A stretch of DNA of 6,850 bases, taken from positions 1 to 6,850 of the forward strand of contig JAAEPJ010000360.1 of the NCBI GenBank assembly GCA_024222485.1, read 5' to 3'. Numbering within the stretch: position 1 is the stretch's first letter; the number at the start of each line of letters is the position of its first letter. The notes under the pieces were generated by a model. It saw only the letters and a program-made list of their open reading frames with translations. It was not told the origin of the DNA and made no database searches. The DNA is from a bacterium (lineage in GTDB: Bacteria; RUG730; JAAEPJ01). The position numbers and the translations under genes were made by a program. Below, piece by piece: positions 5,983-6,850 of this stretch.

Positions 5983-6850
5983 ATTAAAAGAATAAGTTTT
6001 ATATTATGTGTCGCTTTTCTGACAGTTACTATGCATAATTTTGCCTATGCAAGTGAAAGCATGCACCCCTTAGCAAATAGTAATCTTACCTTACCTGATC
6101 TTACAGGAAAAATAGTTGAAGTCTTTCAAGGAAAAGGCTCCAAAAATATATATTTAATCAATGATTTACATTGTGACTATACTGTCCAGTCCAACATAGC
6201 CGAATCTCTGCATGCAATCACTGATCAACATCCTCAAGGGTTAGTGATTGGTGTTGAAGGTAATAGTGGTTGCTTGGACACACAACGCTTTAGCTCTATC
6301 CCCAAGGGCAATCTCAAAAATAAAGTGATGGATATTCTCTTAAAATCCGGAATCATTAGTGGTTGGGAAAAATATGCGGATGAGCATAAAGAAGCCTTAG
6401 TTTATGGCGTAGAAAATAATAATTTTTATCAAGCTAATTTTAAGCAACTTTACCAGAATATCAATTATTATGATTTTATGCTTGAGCTTGCGAGTAAAGT
6501 TAAGAAAATTATGCAATCCGGATCCGAAGTTTTATATCCCAATCATCTAAGATATTTAGAAACCCAACGCTTGTTATATGAAAGCGGGGCTTTGAGCTTT
6601 GAAGACTGGGTGAGTATTTTACTGAAAGCTAAGCATCAGGCAAAACTTAAGTTTCATACGCCAAACCTTGAGTTAATTCAAAAGATGACTGATCTGAAAC
6701 AAAACCTTAATTTTGAGTTGCTGTATTTAGAAGTGCATGATTTTATTAAGAGTTTATTGCCACATCTTCAAAAAGCCGAAAAAGATAGCTTGAAAAAATT
6801 AAAAGCCCAGAGTATAGCGGGGTACTACCGTTATCTCAGTAAACTCCTGA
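5983..6850 (+). CDS. Exported protein with D-L-H / GVEG motifs, ChaN/EreA-like (tentative), 3'-partial
   Basis: The frame is open from just after a TAG at 5869-5871 to the right edge, with no stop. Reading from ATT 5983 gives a classical 23-residue signal peptide: KR, a hydrophobic core (I4-V15), then N-F-A-Y-A before S-E-S, a typical signal peptidase I site after A23. The first canonical start is ATG 6031, inside that peptide; the next is ATG 6061. Neither has a clear Shine-Dalgarno, and 5983 has none either. I chose 5983 on the signal peptide alone. The mature part shows D61-L-H63 after a beta-strand-like 'IYLIN', G90-V-E-G93 after 'LVI', then SG.LDT, GW..Y, and G142-V-E-N145. This pattern recalls proteins I associate with Omnitrophota and, more distantly, the ChaN/erythromycin-esterase/TraB superfamily with its early Asp/Glu-x-His and later Glu; that link is inference. 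289 residues are visible and the C terminus is missing. Confidence 0.8.
   Translation, partial: MKRISFILCVAFLTVTMHNFAYASESMHPLANSNLTLPDLTGKIVEVFQGKGSKNIYLINDLHCDYTVQSNIAESLHAITDQHPQGLVIGVEGNSGCLDTQRFSSIPKGNLKNKVMDILLKSGIISGWEKYADEHKEALVYGVENNNFYQANFKQLYQNINYYDFMLELASKVKKIMQSGSEVLYPNHLRYLETQRLLYESGALSFEDWVSILLKAKHQAKLKFHTPNLELIQKMTDLKQNLNFELLYLEVHDFIKSLLPHLQKAEKDSLKKLKAQSIAGYYRYLSKLL

Noticed and set aside
6002-6007. TATTAT as a -10 box for the second gene
   Set aside because: The matching -35 position falls in the terminator T-run and has no resemblance to TTGACA beyond T residues; too weak to annotate.

Overview
The window is AT-rich, coding on the + strand only, and holds two genes, both cut by the window edges. 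The better clue to the organism is the second protein. Its layout (signal peptide, then a D-L-H motif in a 'YLINDLHCDY...Q..I' context, a 'GVEG.SG.LDT' motif, a 'GW..Y' segment and 'YGVEN') is one I associate with secreted proteins of Candidatus Omnitrophota (former OP3). That phylum is also known for very large predicted proteins. The assignment rests on remembered family pattern, not on a search, and I hold it at moderate confidence.

Bases 2-5818 are one uninterrupted reading frame for a giant protein. The first ATG is at 71 (1915 residues from there), but the frame is already open at the left edge and no ribosome binding site precedes 71, so the true start is probably further upstream. The visible protein has a soluble N-terminal part of about 690 residues, six membrane segments arranged as three helical hairpins (about 689-902), and a soluble C-terminal part of about 1000 residues. 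I recognise no named enzyme domain. An H-E-x-x-E motif followed by a later histidine occurs once in each soluble part.

Base composition inside this gene is a mosaic. The ends are moderately AT-rich, while a block from about 840 to 3535 is much more so. That block carries two in-frame tandem duplications, a perfect 34-bp palindrome, a 13-bp-arm inverted repeat, T9 and T8 runs, an Asn-rich AAT tract and all the membrane segments.

Bases 5819-5982 are intergenic. They hold a strong Shine-Dalgarno overlapping the first gene's stop and leading to a five-codon mini-frame, three stops in the frame of the second gene, and a textbook rho-independent terminator (5948-5982).

From 5983 to the right edge runs the second gene. 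It encodes a probable exported protein, distantly suggestive of the ChaN/EreA/TraB-type superfamily. Its best signal peptide begins at a non-canonical ATT codon directly after the terminator T-run; the first canonical start (ATG 6031) lies inside that signal peptide. The two genes share strand and are adjacent, but the terminator between them argues against a simple operon. How they work together cannot be read from the sequence.
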